From NCBI GenBank assembly GCA_016199125.1, contig JACQHH010000107.1, forward strand, positions 1 to 40,911: a stretch of 40,911 nt of DNA, read 5' to 3'. The DNA is from Candidatus Lambdaproteobacteria bacterium. GTDB taxonomy: Bacteria > SAR324 > JACQKK01. Shown here piece after piece: positions 32,463 to 40,909 of this stretch. Within the stretch, counting starts at the first letter, position 1. Each line of letters starts with the position of its first letter. The notes under the pieces were generated by a model that saw nothing but the letters and a program-made list of their open reading frames with translations, made no database searches and was not told the DNA's origin. The position numbers were made by a program, and so were the translations under genes.

Positions 32463-33311
32463 TCAGGAGACCAGTCCCCGCCGCAGACGCCCTGTTCGGC
32501 CCAGCAGGCCCTGGATGGCGCCGGCCAGCCCGGCTGGAAAGGCCACGGCCACGAGCACCATCAGCCCCCCGAACACGATCAGCTCGGTTTCCGCCGTGAT
32601 GTGAATCAGCTCGGGCAGCACGAACAGAAACACTGTCCCCAGCAGGGGCCCCGCCACATGGGTCTTGCCACCCACGATCACCACGACGAAGAACAGCAGC
32701 GAGTTGTGGAAGCCCAGGTCGTTGGGCTGGAACACGCCGAAGCGGTGGGCGTGCAACGCGCCGGCCAGGGCCGCCAGGCCGCAGCCCAGGGCAAATACGG
32801 CCACACGCAGCCGCTTGACGTGAACCCCGAAGACCTGCGCCAACACCTGGTCGTCGCCGGTGGCGCGCACCAGCAGGCCCAGCCAGGAGCGATCGACCCA
32901 TACGGCGGCGGCGATCGCCAGCGCCAGGGAGAGCACGATGGGCCACGCCGCCGTGACGATGGGCACGCCCACCAGCCCCAAGGCCCCGCCGATGAAGTCG
33001 ATCTTGCCGATGCCCGTCACCGCCGCCACCGAGAGCGTCAGCGTGCTCACCGCGAAGAACCAGTGATGCAGATTGAGCGTGATGGCGGAGAACAGGCCTC
33101 CCAGGACAATCCCCACCACGACGCTGGCGGGTATCGCCACGGCGGGATGCCAGCCGAAACGCAGGCACAGCACGCTGGTGGCATAGCCGCCGATGCCGAA
33201 AAACACGGCCATGCCCACATTGAGCTGGCCGCTGCGAATCTGCAGAAACAGCCCCAGCGACACGATGGCGATGATGGCCGCGGAGAGCAGAATGGTGATC
33301 CAGAATGCCAT
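32463..33311 (-). CDS. livM: Branched-chain amino acid-type ABC permease LivM
   Basis: Inner-membrane permease of a Liv/HAAT-type ABC importer, 282 residues with about eight to nine membrane helices. Family segments are LQIRSGQLNVGMAVFFGIGG near the N-terminus, LGLLVRATGDDQVLAQVFGV in the cytoplasmic loop that contacts the ATPase, and GGKTHVAGPLLGTVFL near the C-terminus. It pairs with LivH. The substrate of such importers can be amino acids, aromatic acids or alicyclic acids, and here the context favours an organic acid. It is the last gene of a five-gene minus-strand operon; it follows livH by 12 bp. Confidence 0.94.
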   Translation of the reverse strand: MAFWITILLSAAIIAIVSLGLFLQIRSGQLNVGMAVFFGIGGYATSVLCLRFGWHPAVAIPASVVVGIVLGGLFSAITLNLHHWFFAVSTLTLSVAAVTGIGKIDFIGGALGLVGVPIVTAAWPIVLSLALAIAAAVWVDRSWLGLLVRATGDDQVLAQVFGVHVKRLRVAVFALGCGLAALAGALHAHRFGVFQPNDLGFHNSLLFFVVVIVGGKTHVAGPLLGTVFLFVLPELIHITAETELIVFGGLMVLVAVAFPAGLAGAIQGLLGRTGRLRRGLVS

Positions 33312-33323
33312 GACCCTGCGTCC

Positions 33324-34202
33324 TCAGCCCACGCCGGGGCTCTTGAACAGGCCGCTGGGACGCAGCAGCAGCATCGCCAGCAGCACCAGAAATACGGTTG
33401 AATCCCGCAGTTGCGAGCCGAAATAAGTCACGGCCAGAGCCTCGGTGAGCCCGATCACCAGCGACCCCAGCACGGCCCCGCGCAGGCTCCCTACGCCACC
33501 GAGGATCATGGCCACCAGGCCCTTGATGGCGTAGGTGCCGCCCATGTACGGAGAGACCAGGCCATAGCTCAGTCCGGCCAATACTCCGGCAATGCCGGCC
33601 AGCATCGCGGTCAGGACGATCGTGCTCAGCGTCACCAGATTCGTGTTGATGCCCATGATCCGGGCGGCATTGACGTTTTGCGCCACGGCGCGAATCTGCC
33701 GCCCGAAGCTGGTGCGCTCCACCATCACCTCCAGCAGCACCAGCAGCACCACCGCCACGGCGGCGCTGAGCAGGAGTCCCTTGGAAATGTACAGCCCGCC
33801 CCACTGCATGTACTCCCGCATCTGGAAGGAGAACACGACGGCCTTGTTGCCGAACATCAGCGCTGCGATGTTTTGCAGGATCATCCCCGCGCCGATGGTG
33901 CCGATCAGCGGCAATTCGATGTCCGATTGGCTCTGCCCCTGAAACCGCCGCGACGGGCGGATGATTCCCAGATCCAGCACCACCGCCACCGCCGCCACCA
34001 TCAGCACGGCCAGCACGACGGCCAGCACGGGCTGACTGCTCGCGGAAACGGCCCAGATGATGGTGAACGCGGCCACCATGGCAAAGTCCGCGTGGGCCAG
34101 GTTGAGCACGCCCATGATCCCGAAGATCATGGTGAAGCCCACCGCGAACAGGGCATAGATGCCGCTGGCCAGGGCCCCGTTGATGAGCTGCTGCAGCAGC
34201 AT
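33324..34202 (-). CDS. livH: Branched-chain amino acid-type ABC permease LivH
   Basis: Second permease of the same importer, 292 residues with about eight helices. The LivH signature near the N-terminus is GALASGIYALFAVGFTMIFG followed by GVLNLAHADFAM. The coupling loop reads FGRQIRAVAQNVNAARIMGI, and GGVGSLRGAVLGSLVIG is the typical GG.GS..GA..G motif. It begins at ATG 34202, three bases after the livF stop, which suggests translational coupling. Confidence 0.95.
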   Translation of the reverse strand: MLLQQLINGALASGIYALFAVGFTMIFGIMGVLNLAHADFAMVAAFTIIWAVSASSQPVLAVVLAVLMVAAVAVVLDLGIIRPSRRFQGQSQSDIELPLIGTIGAGMILQNIAALMFGNKAVVFSFQMREYMQWGGLYISKGLLLSAAVAVVLLVLLEVMVERTSFGRQIRAVAQNVNAARIMGINTNLVTLSTIVLTAMLAGIAGVLAGLSYGLVSPYMGGTYAIKGLVAMILGGVGSLRGAVLGSLVIGLTEALAVTYFGSQLRDSTVFLVLLAMLLLRPSGLFKSPGVG

Positions 34203-34205
34203 GGC

Positions 34206-34931
34206 CTAGCCTCCCAGGTACGCCTTCTGAACCTGCGGATCGGCGCGCACGTCGCCGGAGGGTCCCGCCCGGGTGATGAGCCCCAGCTCCAGCACATAGG
34301 CCCGCTCGCACAGCGCCAGGGCCCGGTGCACGTTCTGCTCCACCAGCAGCATCGCCAGCCCGCCGTCGCGCAGGTGCCGCAGGGCCCCGAACACCGCGTC
34401 CTGCAGCAGCGGCGAGAGTCCCAGCGAGGGCTCGTCCAGGAGCAGCAGCCGCGGGCTGCTCATCAGCACGCGCCCCAAGGCCAGCATCTGCTGCTCGCCG
34501 CCGGAGAGGGTGCGGCAGATTTGCTTGCGCCGTTCCGCCAGGCGCGGAAACAGGGCGAAGACTTCGTCCAGCTTCTGCCGGCGTTGCGGCCCCCGCAACA
34601 AGCGTCCGCCCAGCAGCAGCTCTTCCGCGACATTCAACCCCGGAAACAACTCGCGGCCCTCGGGGACGAACCCCAGGCCCAGGCGCGCGATGCGGTAGGT
34701 CGGCATGCGGCGCAGGTCGCCGCCCTGGAACGAAATTTCGTCCGCCAGGGCCGAGGCCAGCCCCATGATGCCGCGCAGCGTGCTGCTCTTGCCGGCGCCG
34801 TTGCTGCCCACGACCGCCACGGCCTCGCCCGCGCGCACACGCAGATCGATGCCGTGCACGGCTTCCGCGGTGCGGTAGGAGACATGGAGGTTTCGCACCA
34901 GCAGCATGTCGGCTGGGGAGGATGCAACCAT
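34206..34931 (-). CDS. livF: ABC transporter ATP-binding protein LivF
   Basis: ATPase subunit, 241 residues. Walker A GSNGAGKSS, ABC signature LSGGEQQM, and Walker B LLLLDEPSLG are complete, and the His-switch region is normal. The length and the C-terminal end (QKAYLGG) mark it as LivF rather than LivG. It lies 9 bp after livG and 3 bp before livH. Confidence 0.95.
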   Translation of the reverse strand: MVASSPADMLLVRNLHVSYRTAEAVHGIDLRVRAGEAVAVVGSNGAGKSSTLRGIMGLASALADEISFQGGDLRRMPTYRIARLGLGFVPEGRELFPGLNVAEELLLGGRLLRGPQRRQKLDEVFALFPRLAERRKQICRTLSGGEQQMLALGRVLMSSPRLLLLDEPSLGLSPLLQDAVFGALRHLRDGGLAMLLVEQNVHRALALCERAYVLELGLITRAGPSGDVRADPQVQKAYLGG

Positions 34932-34940
34932 GGGGTGCGC

Positions 34941-35675
34941 TCAGTGGGTCGCGGTGCCGAGATAGGCTGAAATGACCTCGGGGTGCGCGCGCACCTCGCC
35001 GATGGTTCCGGTCACCACCACCTGCCCGAAATTCAGCACCACCACCGAGCGGGCCAGACGGCCCACCAGCTCGATATGGTGCTCCACCAGCACCACCGCC
35101 GTGCCTTCGGCGGCAATGTTTTCGATGATGGTGCCCAGGGCCTGCTGCTCGGCGGCGTTGGCCCCGGCGGCCGGCTCGTCCAGCAGCAGCAGGTGCGGCT
35201 CGGTGGCCAGGGCGCGGGCAATCTCCAGGCGCCGCTTTTCGCCATAGGCCAGGGCATCCGGGCCATGCCGGGCCTTGCCGGCCAGCCCCACGCGAGCCAG
35301 CAACTCCAGGCACGCCTCGCGCTGCAACCCGCGCCCGGCCGCCCGGGCCCGCGCGGTGCGCACGAAGGTGTGCCGGGCCAGCAGCACGTGCTCCAGCACC
35401 GAGAGGCTGGGAAACAGGCGCAGGTTCTGGAACGTACGGGCGATGCCCACCTCGACCAGCCGCGCCAGCAGGCCCTTGCCCAGGGCCGCGCCGCGCAGCA
35501 GCACCCGCCCCCGGTCCATGTCGGTGAGGCCGGTCAGGCAGTCCAGCAGCGTGCTCTTGCCGGCGCCGTTGGGGCCGATGATCGCCGTCACGGCCCCGGC
35601 GGGTGCCTGGAAGGAGACGTCCTGCAGGGCCTGCAAGCCCCCGAAATGCTTGGAGACTCCTTCCACCTCAAGCAT
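34941..35675 (-). CDS. livG: ABC transporter ATP-binding protein LivG
   Basis: Second ATPase of the importer, 244 residues. Walker A GPNGAGKST and Walker B LLLLDEPAAG are standard; the signature is LAYGEKRRLE, a known LivG variant of the LSGGQ motif. The N-terminus MLEVEGVSKHFGGLQAL and the C-terminus EVISAYLG fit LivG. ATG 35675 is chosen by homology to the normal start. It follows the binding-protein gene by 52 bp. Confidence 0.95.
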   Translation of the reverse strand: MLEVEGVSKHFGGLQALQDVSFQAPAGAVTAIIGPNGAGKSTLLDCLTGLTDMDRGRVLLRGAALGKGLLARLVEVGIARTFQNLRLFPSLSVLEHVLLARHTFVRTARARAAGRGLQREACLELLARVGLAGKARHGPDALAYGEKRRLEIARALATEPHLLLLDEPAAGANAAEQQALGTIIENIAAEGTAVVLVEHHIELVGRLARSVVVLNFGQVVVTGTIGEVRAHPEVISAYLGTATH

Positions 35676-35727
35676 GACCGTAGCGCCGGTCGGTTTCCCT
35701 TGCACCGTGTCTCCGTGCCGACCGGGA

Positions 35728-36840
35728 TTATTTCGAGATACGCTTGAACTTCCCATCCGCCATGGCGAAGATGTTCGGCTTCTGGTGCAGGTTGTCGCCC
35801 GCGCCAGCGTAACTGAACAGGCCGTTGGCGCCCTCGAAGTCGCGCGTGGAGCCCAGGGCATCGCGAACCTTCGTGCGGTCCAGGCTGCCCGCCCGGGCGA
35901 TGGCATCGGCCAGCAGACGGATGGCGTCATAGCCCAGGGCCGCATAGGCCGGCGGATCCTTGCGGAAGGCGTCCTTGTAGGCATTGATGAATTTCTGCAC
36001 GCGCGGGCGCGGATCCGTGGCGTCGAAAGGGAAGAAGGTCATCACGCCGTCCGCGGCCTTGCCCGGCAGCGAGGCGATGCGCGGGTCGTTCAGGCCCGCC
36101 CCGCCGATCATGCGGCTCTTCAGCCCCAGCGCCCGCGCCTGGCTGATGATCAGCGTGGCCTCGTCCGTGGTCGCCGCGACATAGAGCAGGTCCGGCTCAT
36201 TCTGCTTGAGGCGGGTGATCTGCAGCGAGAAATCCTGGTCCCCGGACGAGAACGGCTCGATGTCCTTCAGGGCCAGGCCCACCGTAGGCGTGGCCTTTTT
36301 CACCGTTTCCATTTCGCCCACGGTGTAGTTGTTGTTGGTGTCGAAAATCACGCCCACGGACTTGATGCCGTACAGCCCCTTGAGCTCGTTCAGCACCGGG
36401 CCCATGGCCTTGCTCACGATGAGCTGCACGCGGAACGACCAGGGCTTGAACGATTCCACCGGGCCGGCGGAGCCGATGGAAATGAAAGGCAGCTTTACCT
36501 CGGGACCCACCGGATCGAGCGCGAGAAACTCGATGGTGGAAATGGAAAACATCGCGACGACTTCCGGCCGCGCGGCCCATTTGCGGTAGTTGGCCACCGC
36601 CACCGCGCGATCGGCCTTGGTGTCCTCGTAGTCCACCGCCAGCTTGCGCCCCAGCACGCCGCCGCCGACATTGATTTCCTTCACGCCCAGATCCACGCCG
36701 GCCTTGGCGTCCTCGCCATAGGAGGCGAAACGCCCGCTGAGCAGGAAGCCCGCCCCTATGACAATGTCATCCGCCGCCGCCGCCCACGATCCGGCCAGCA
36801 TCACTGCGGAAAACAGCACCGCTGCAATCACGCGTTGCAT
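35728..36840 (-). CDS. Periplasmic substrate-binding protein of the Liv-type importer
   Basis: A 370-residue solute-binding protein (Peripla_BP_6 type). The signal peptide is at residues 1-23 (MQRVIAAVLF..., cleavage after AAA). The mature protein begins IVIGAGFLLSGRFASYGEDA, as in LivK and aromatic- or cyclic-acid-binding proteins, and contains LPFISIGSAGP and the late YAALGYDAIRLLADAIARAG. Ligand class cannot be read directly. The ATG at 36840 has a strong GGGAGGGAG ribosome site. It is first in the operon (binding protein-livG-livF-livH-livM), and its promoter region is shared with the divergent ligase gene. Confidence 0.94.
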   Translation of the reverse strand: MQRVIAAVLFSAVMLAGSWAAAADDIVIGAGFLLSGRFASYGEDAKAGVDLGVKEINVGGGVLGRKLAVDYEDTKADRAVAVANYRKWAARPEVVAMFSISTIEFLALDPVGPEVKLPFISIGSAGPVESFKPWSFRVQLIVSKAMGPVLNELKGLYGIKSVGVIFDTNNNYTVGEMETVKKATPTVGLALKDIEPFSSGDQDFSLQITRLKQNEPDLLYVAATTDEATLIISQARALGLKSRMIGGAGLNDPRIASLPGKAADGVMTFFPFDATDPRPRVQKFINAYKDAFRKDPPAYAALGYDAIRLLADAIARAGSLDRTKVRDALGSTRDFEGANGLFSYAGAGDNLHQKPNIFAMADGKFKRISK

Positions 36841-37170
36841 GACTCCCTCCCATCTGGTTCGATTGGCAAACTGCTGCGGTTTCCCCCAAATCTCCATCGT
36901 CCCATGGCCGGAAACCGTGTTGGGCGATGCCGTGCTGCCCAACCTCCCGTGCGAGGAACATGTAAACCACGTTTGCTGGTTGTACGCAATCGAGGGCACG
37001 CAAGGCGCAAGGGCTTTGCACCGGATCGTGCGCGGGCCGCGCGAAATGATGCTTCTCAAAACGGTCCCGTCCGCGCTAGGAATTCGATTCAGCCGCGCGG
37101 CCTGCCGTGCCTCGTGCCACCCATCCGTCCGCCGCGCAGGGGGAACGACAACCGGAACAGGATGCATGCC
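36841..37170. promoter_or_regulatory. Divergent control region, importer operon and ligase
   Basis: 330 bp without a gene. The main feature is a perfect inverted repeat GTTGGGC-N11-GCCCAAC (36919-36943), with half-sites 18 bp apart, as expected for a dimeric regulator. A weaker TGTAAAC-CAC-GTTTGCT element is at 36960-36976. No clear -35/-10 pair is seen for either gene. The LacI-type protein encoded at the window's right end is a plausible binder. Confidence 0.45.
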
Positions 37171-38730
37171 ATGACTTCGACCCGCGACGCGCCGGGCCGC
37201 ATCGGGCTCGTCGACGAGCTGAGCGGCACCGCCAGCGCGCTGACCATCGGCGACCTGCTGCGCCTGCAGACGCGTGCCCGGCCGGCCCAATGCGCCGTGG
37301 AGGACGACAGCGGCAGGTGGACGTTTGCGCAGCTCAACGAGCGCACCAATCGGCTGTGCCACGTGCTGGGGGAGCTGGGCATCGGGCGCGGCGACCGCGT
37401 GGCGATGTTTTCCGAGAACCGGCACGAATATCTGGAAGTGGAATTCGCCTGTGCCAAGCTGGGGGCGATCACCTGCGGCATCAACTGGCGCCTGGCCGAC
37501 CCGGAGCTGGTGCATTGCATCACGCTTACCACGCCCAAGATCATGCTGGTCTCGGAGCGTTACCGGGAGGTGGCCGCGCGCATTCCCCACGGCGTGCCCA
37601 CGACCATCCAGTTGGACGCCGAGTACGAGCGCGCCCTGGCCCAGGCCGATCCGGCGGAGCCGCGGGGCATGGCGCAGCCTGAAGACGGGCTGCTGATTCT
37701 CTATACCAGCGGCACCACCGGACTGCCCAAAGGGGCGCTGATCAGTCAGCGCGCCCAGGTGGCGCGCATGCAGATCGCCTGCATCGACTTCGCTCTGCGG
37801 CCCGGGGACAGCTACGTGGCCTGGTCGCCCATGTTTCACATGTCGGCCAGCGACCAGAGCCTGCATACCGTCTGCATGGGCGGCAAGGCCGTGCTGGTGG
37901 ACGGGGCGGACATCCCGCGGATCGTCGCGCTGGCGTATGCCGAGCCGCAATGGTGGCTGATGCTGCTGCCGGGGATGATCGACCGGGTGGTGCACGAAGT
38001 GCAGCGTCGCTCCGGGCCGCCCAAGGGCGTGCGCCTGGTGGGCTCCAGCGCGGACATGATGCCCCGCACGATGATTCGCGATACCAGCCGGGCTTTCAAC
38101 GCACCCTTCCTGAATGTCTTCGGCTCCACGGAAACCGGGCTGCCCCCGGCCTCCAAGGGCCGCTTTGCCGTCGGCGTGGCCCCCGAGTCCCTGGCCAAGG
38201 ACGTGTGCTCCATGTGCGACTACCGGCTGGTGGATGCCCATGACGTCGACGTGCCCGAAGGCGAGCCGGGCGAGCTGGTCTATCGCGGACCGGCCCTGTT
38301 CAGCGGCTATTGGAACAACCGCGAGGCCAATCTGGCGGCCTTCCGCAACGGCTGGTACCACATGGGGGACATGTTTGCCCGGCAGCCGGACGGCAGGATC
38401 AACTTCATGGACCGCGTGAAGTATCTCATCAAGTCCGGCGGGGAAAATATCTACCCCGCCGAGATCGAGCGCGTCCTCCTGAGCGACACGCGCGTGGACG
38501 ATGCGGTGGTCGTGCGCAAGCCGGACGACCGTTGGGGCGAGATTCCCGTGGCCTTTGTGGCGCGCAACGACGAATCGCTGACGCCGCAAGTGATCGAGGA
38601 AATGTGCCGGGCGGCGTTGGCGCGGTACAAGCGCCCCAAGGAGATTCATCTGGTGGCCTTCGAGGATTTTCCGCGCAACACCACCGGCAAGATTCTGCGG
38701 CAGGAAGTGGAGAAATGGGTCAAGCGGTAG
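37171..38730 (+). CDS. Acyl-CoA synthetase / CoA ligase
   Basis: AMP-forming ligase (ANL superfamily), 519 residues, which activates a carboxylic acid to its CoA thioester using ATP. Motifs in order: the P-loop TSGTTGLPKGAL (about 179-190), FGSTETG (about 309-315), YHMGDMF, then YLIKSGGENIYPAEIERVL, and the catalytic lysine in NTTGKILRQE near the C-terminus. All are intact. The acid may be the one imported by the adjacent Liv system. ATG 37171 has AGGA at an 8-nt spacing; ATG 37162, three codons upstream, is an alternative. It is divergent from the binding-protein gene, and the crotonase follows after 127 bp. Confidence 0.95.
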   Translation: MTSTRDAPGRIGLVDELSGTASALTIGDLLRLQTRARPAQCAVEDDSGRWTFAQLNERTNRLCHVLGELGIGRGDRVAMFSENRHEYLEVEFACAKLGAITCGINWRLADPELVHCITLTTPKIMLVSERYREVAARIPHGVPTTIQLDAEYERALAQADPAEPRGMAQPEDGLLILYTSGTTGLPKGALISQRAQVARMQIACIDFALRPGDSYVAWSPMFHMSASDQSLHTVCMGGKAVLVDGADIPRIVALAYAEPQWWLMLLPGMIDRVVHEVQRRSGPPKGVRLVGSSADMMPRTMIRDTSRAFNAPFLNVFGSTETGLPPASKGRFAVGVAPESLAKDVCSMCDYRLVDAHDVDVPEGEPGELVYRGPALFSGYWNNREANLAAFRNGWYHMGDMFARQPDGRINFMDRVKYLIKSGGENIYPAEIERVLLSDTRVDDAVVVRKPDDRWGEIPVAFVARNDESLTPQVIEEMCRAALARYKRPKEIHLVAFEDFPRNTTGKILRQEVEKWVKR

Positions 38731-38857
38731 GCGCCACGGGGGCCCGCGCAAGGCCGGGCCCCGCTGGCCGCCGCGCCGGCACACGGCCGGCCCCGCACGG
38801 GCCCGGCTCATGCCGCCGCCGGGCGCGGCGCGCAACCTTCAGCGGAGGAGACCGGTC

Positions 38858-39661
38858 ATGATCGAGCATTACAAGCAGTTCCAGCGCCTGCTGTTCGAGT
38901 ACAAGGAGCATGGCGTGCTGCTGATCACCATCAACCGCCCCGAGGTGCTCAACGCCACCGACGCGCAACTGCACCTGGAGCTGTCAACCGTCTGGCCCGC
39001 GGTGGACGCCGACCCGGAGACGCGTGTGGCCGTCATCACCGGCGCGGGACGAGCCTTTTGCGCCGGCGGCGACATCGACATGCTCGAAGGCCAGGCCGGC
39101 AATTTCCCCGCCATCGCCGGGCTGCTCAAGGAGGCCGGCGATATTGTCTACAACGTGGTCAACATGCAAAAGCCGCTGGTCTCGGCGATCAACGGCCCCG
39201 CGCTCGGCGGCGGGCTGGCCGTGGCCCTGCTGGCGGACATCAGCATCATCGCCGAGGATGCCCGTTTTGCCGACGTGCACCACCGCCTGGGCGTGGCCTG
39301 CGGGGATTTCGCGGTCATGATCTGGCCACTGTTGTGCGGGATGGCCAAGACGAAATACTATCTGTTCACCGCGGAATTCCTGGACGGCAATGAGGCGGAA
39401 CGCATCGGCCTGGTCAGCGACTGCGACCCGGGCGAACGGGTCGTGGCGCGGGCCCTGGAGATCGCCGACAGGCTGGCCACCGGGCCGCAGATGGCCCTGC
39501 GCTGGACCAAGCGAGCACTGAACAACTGGATGCGCGTGCAATCCCCCTCCTATGACTTCTCGCTTGCCGCGGAAATGCTGAACTTCTTCAGCGAGGATGC
39601 GCGGGAGAGTATTCAGGCCGTCATCGAGAAACGCAAGCCCAACTTTCCCTCCGCCCAGTGA
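38858..39661 (+). CDS. Crotonase-family protein (enoyl-CoA hydratase/isomerase), atypical active site
   Basis: Crotonase-fold enzyme, 267 residues. The oxyanion-hole segments RAFCAGGD (65-72) and GPALGGGLA (113-121) are normal. By my alignment to rat enoyl-CoA hydratase, the two catalytic glutamates (Glu144 and Glu164) are replaced: the first falls on the His141-His142 pair and the second on a Tyr near 167-168. Instead a His141/His142...Asp150 arrangement with WPLL following resembles the pattern I recall in C-C bond hydrolases such as 6-oxocamphor hydrolase and in some uncharacterised crotonases. It may therefore be a hydrolase or isomerase rather than a hydratase. The ATG at 38858 has GGAGGAG upstream. 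It lies 127 bp after the ligase. Confidence 0.93.
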   Translation: MIEHYKQFQRLLFEYKEHGVLLITINRPEVLNATDAQLHLELSTVWPAVDADPETRVAVITGAGRAFCAGGDIDMLEGQAGNFPAIAGLLKEAGDIVYNVVNMQKPLVSAINGPALGGGLAVALLADISIIAEDARFADVHHRLGVACGDFAVMIWPLLCGMAKTKYYLFTAEFLDGNEAERIGLVSDCDPGERVVARALEIADRLATGPQMALRWTKRALNNWMRVQSPSYDFSLAAEMLNFFSEDARESIQAVIEKRKPNFPSAQ

Positions 39662-39803
39662 GCGATGACAGCGAGGCGCCACCGGCGGGGCAACGTCATG
39701 CTCCGTCGAAGCGTTGCACGGGCGGCGGCAGTGGGGGGACAATGGAGCGAAAATCCTCTCGGGTGAATCGAAGGGCCGGGTGAACGCTCAAATTTCCGCA
39801 ACC

Positions 39804-39812
39804 TGCTAGACT
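39804..39812 (+). promoter_or_regulatory. Candidate extended -10 for the LacI-type gene
   Basis: TGC-TAGACT, an extended -10 element, lies about 80 bp upstream of the regulator start. No good -35 is seen, which is acceptable for an extended -10 promoter. The 231-bp gap (39662-39892) shows nothing else. Confidence 0.4.
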
Positions 39813-39892
39813 ACAGCCAACGCAGAGGCCGCTTGCCCCGCCGGCCTTGCGCATCGGACACAGCGGGCGCATTGCCCTTGTCACTGGACATC

Positions 39893-40909
39893 GTGAGCCG
39901 ACCGACCATCGTGGATGTGGCACGCGCGGCCAATGTGTCGTTGGGCACCGTGTCGCGCGTGCTGAATCGGCATGCCAACGTGGATCCCGGCCTGCGGGCG
40001 CATGTGGAGCAGACGATTCGTCAACTCGGCTTTGAGCCCAGCGCCGTTGCGCAGAGCCTGCGGGGTCGTGCGACGCGCACCATCGGCTGCATCTTGCGCG
40101 ACATCTCCATTCCCGGCCTGGCCACATTCGTCAAGGCAGTGGAGGCGACGCTGACCGAAGTTAACTACACCCTGATTCTGGCCAACACCGACGGCCGCCA
40201 GGAGCGGGAGCGCGAATTGGTGGGCCTGCTGGGTCGCCGCCAAGCCGATGGACTCATCGCTTCGATCGGCCTGGCAAACGATCCGGAACTGCTGACGGCG
40301 CTTCGGGCGGCCCGATTTCCCGTCGTGGTGTTGGACGCCGGCGGAGAGGACTGGGCCGACAGTGTCAGCGCGGATCACTTTGGCGGCGCGCTCAGTGCCA
40401 TCACCCACCTGTTGCAGCTTGGGCATCGCCGTATTGCGTTGCTCACGGGCCGCCCCGTGCATCTGACGGCGAGCCAGCACATCGCGGCTTACGAGCAGGC
40501 GTTCAGGCAGTCCGGGACCCCACTGAACAAGCGATTCATCCACACCGAGAGCTTTACGCCCGAATTCGGCTATGCGCGCGCTATGGCCCTGTTCGACAAC
40601 CCGGATGGGCCCACCGCCATTTTTGCCGGCGGCATGGACATGATCTGGGGAGTGCTGCGTGCCGCGAAGGAGAGCAGGCGCTCCATTCCGGGCGATATTT
40701 CTGTCATTGCAGGCTGCGATTCGGATTTCATGAATTTTTCCGCGCCGGCCATCACCGCGGTACGCTACAACCTCACCGACATGGGTCGCAGCGCCGCGGA
40801 AATGTTGCTGGGCCGGATTCATGGCCAGCGGGAAACCGTGTCGCAGACCCTGGTGCTACCGACGGCGCTGATCCTGCGCGCCTCCACCGCCCCGCCCCCC
40901 CACCCTTAG
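39893..40909 (+). CDS. LacI-family transcriptional regulator
   Basis: A DNA-binding repressor or activator, 338 residues. The HTH is at the N-terminus: TIVDVARAANVSLGTVSRVL, with the hinge region SAVAQSLRGRATRTIG after it. The ligand-binding part is a periplasmic-binding-protein-like fold (about 60-330) with typical LacI segments HLLQLGHRRIALLTG and AIFAGGMDMIWGVLRA, then the C-terminal NLTDMGRSAAEMLL. The effector is unknown, but is probably the substrate or an intermediate of the catabolic block. GTG 39893 gives the family start; TTG 39833 and TTG 39878 are alternatives. The gene is complete, ending 2 bp before the window edge. Confidence 0.95.
   Translation: MSRPTIVDVARAANVSLGTVSRVLNRHANVDPGLRAHVEQTIRQLGFEPSAVAQSLRGRATRTIGCILRDISIPGLATFVKAVEATLTEVNYTLILANTDGRQERERELVGLLGRRQADGLIASIGLANDPELLTALRAARFPVVVLDAGGEDWADSVSADHFGGALSAITHLLQLGHRRIALLTGRPVHLTASQHIAAYEQAFRQSGTPLNKRFIHTESFTPEFGYARAMALFDNPDGPTAIFAGGMDMIWGVLRAAKESRRSIPGDISVIAGCDSDFMNFSAPAITAVRYNLTDMGRSAAEMLLGRIHGQRETVSQTLVLPTALILRASTAPPPHP

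Noticed and set aside
32203-35313. Very long minus-strand frame across the importer genes in another frame
   Set aside because: Walker motifs and permease signatures define livG, livF, livH and livM in different frames; the long frame is arginine/alanine-rich noise.
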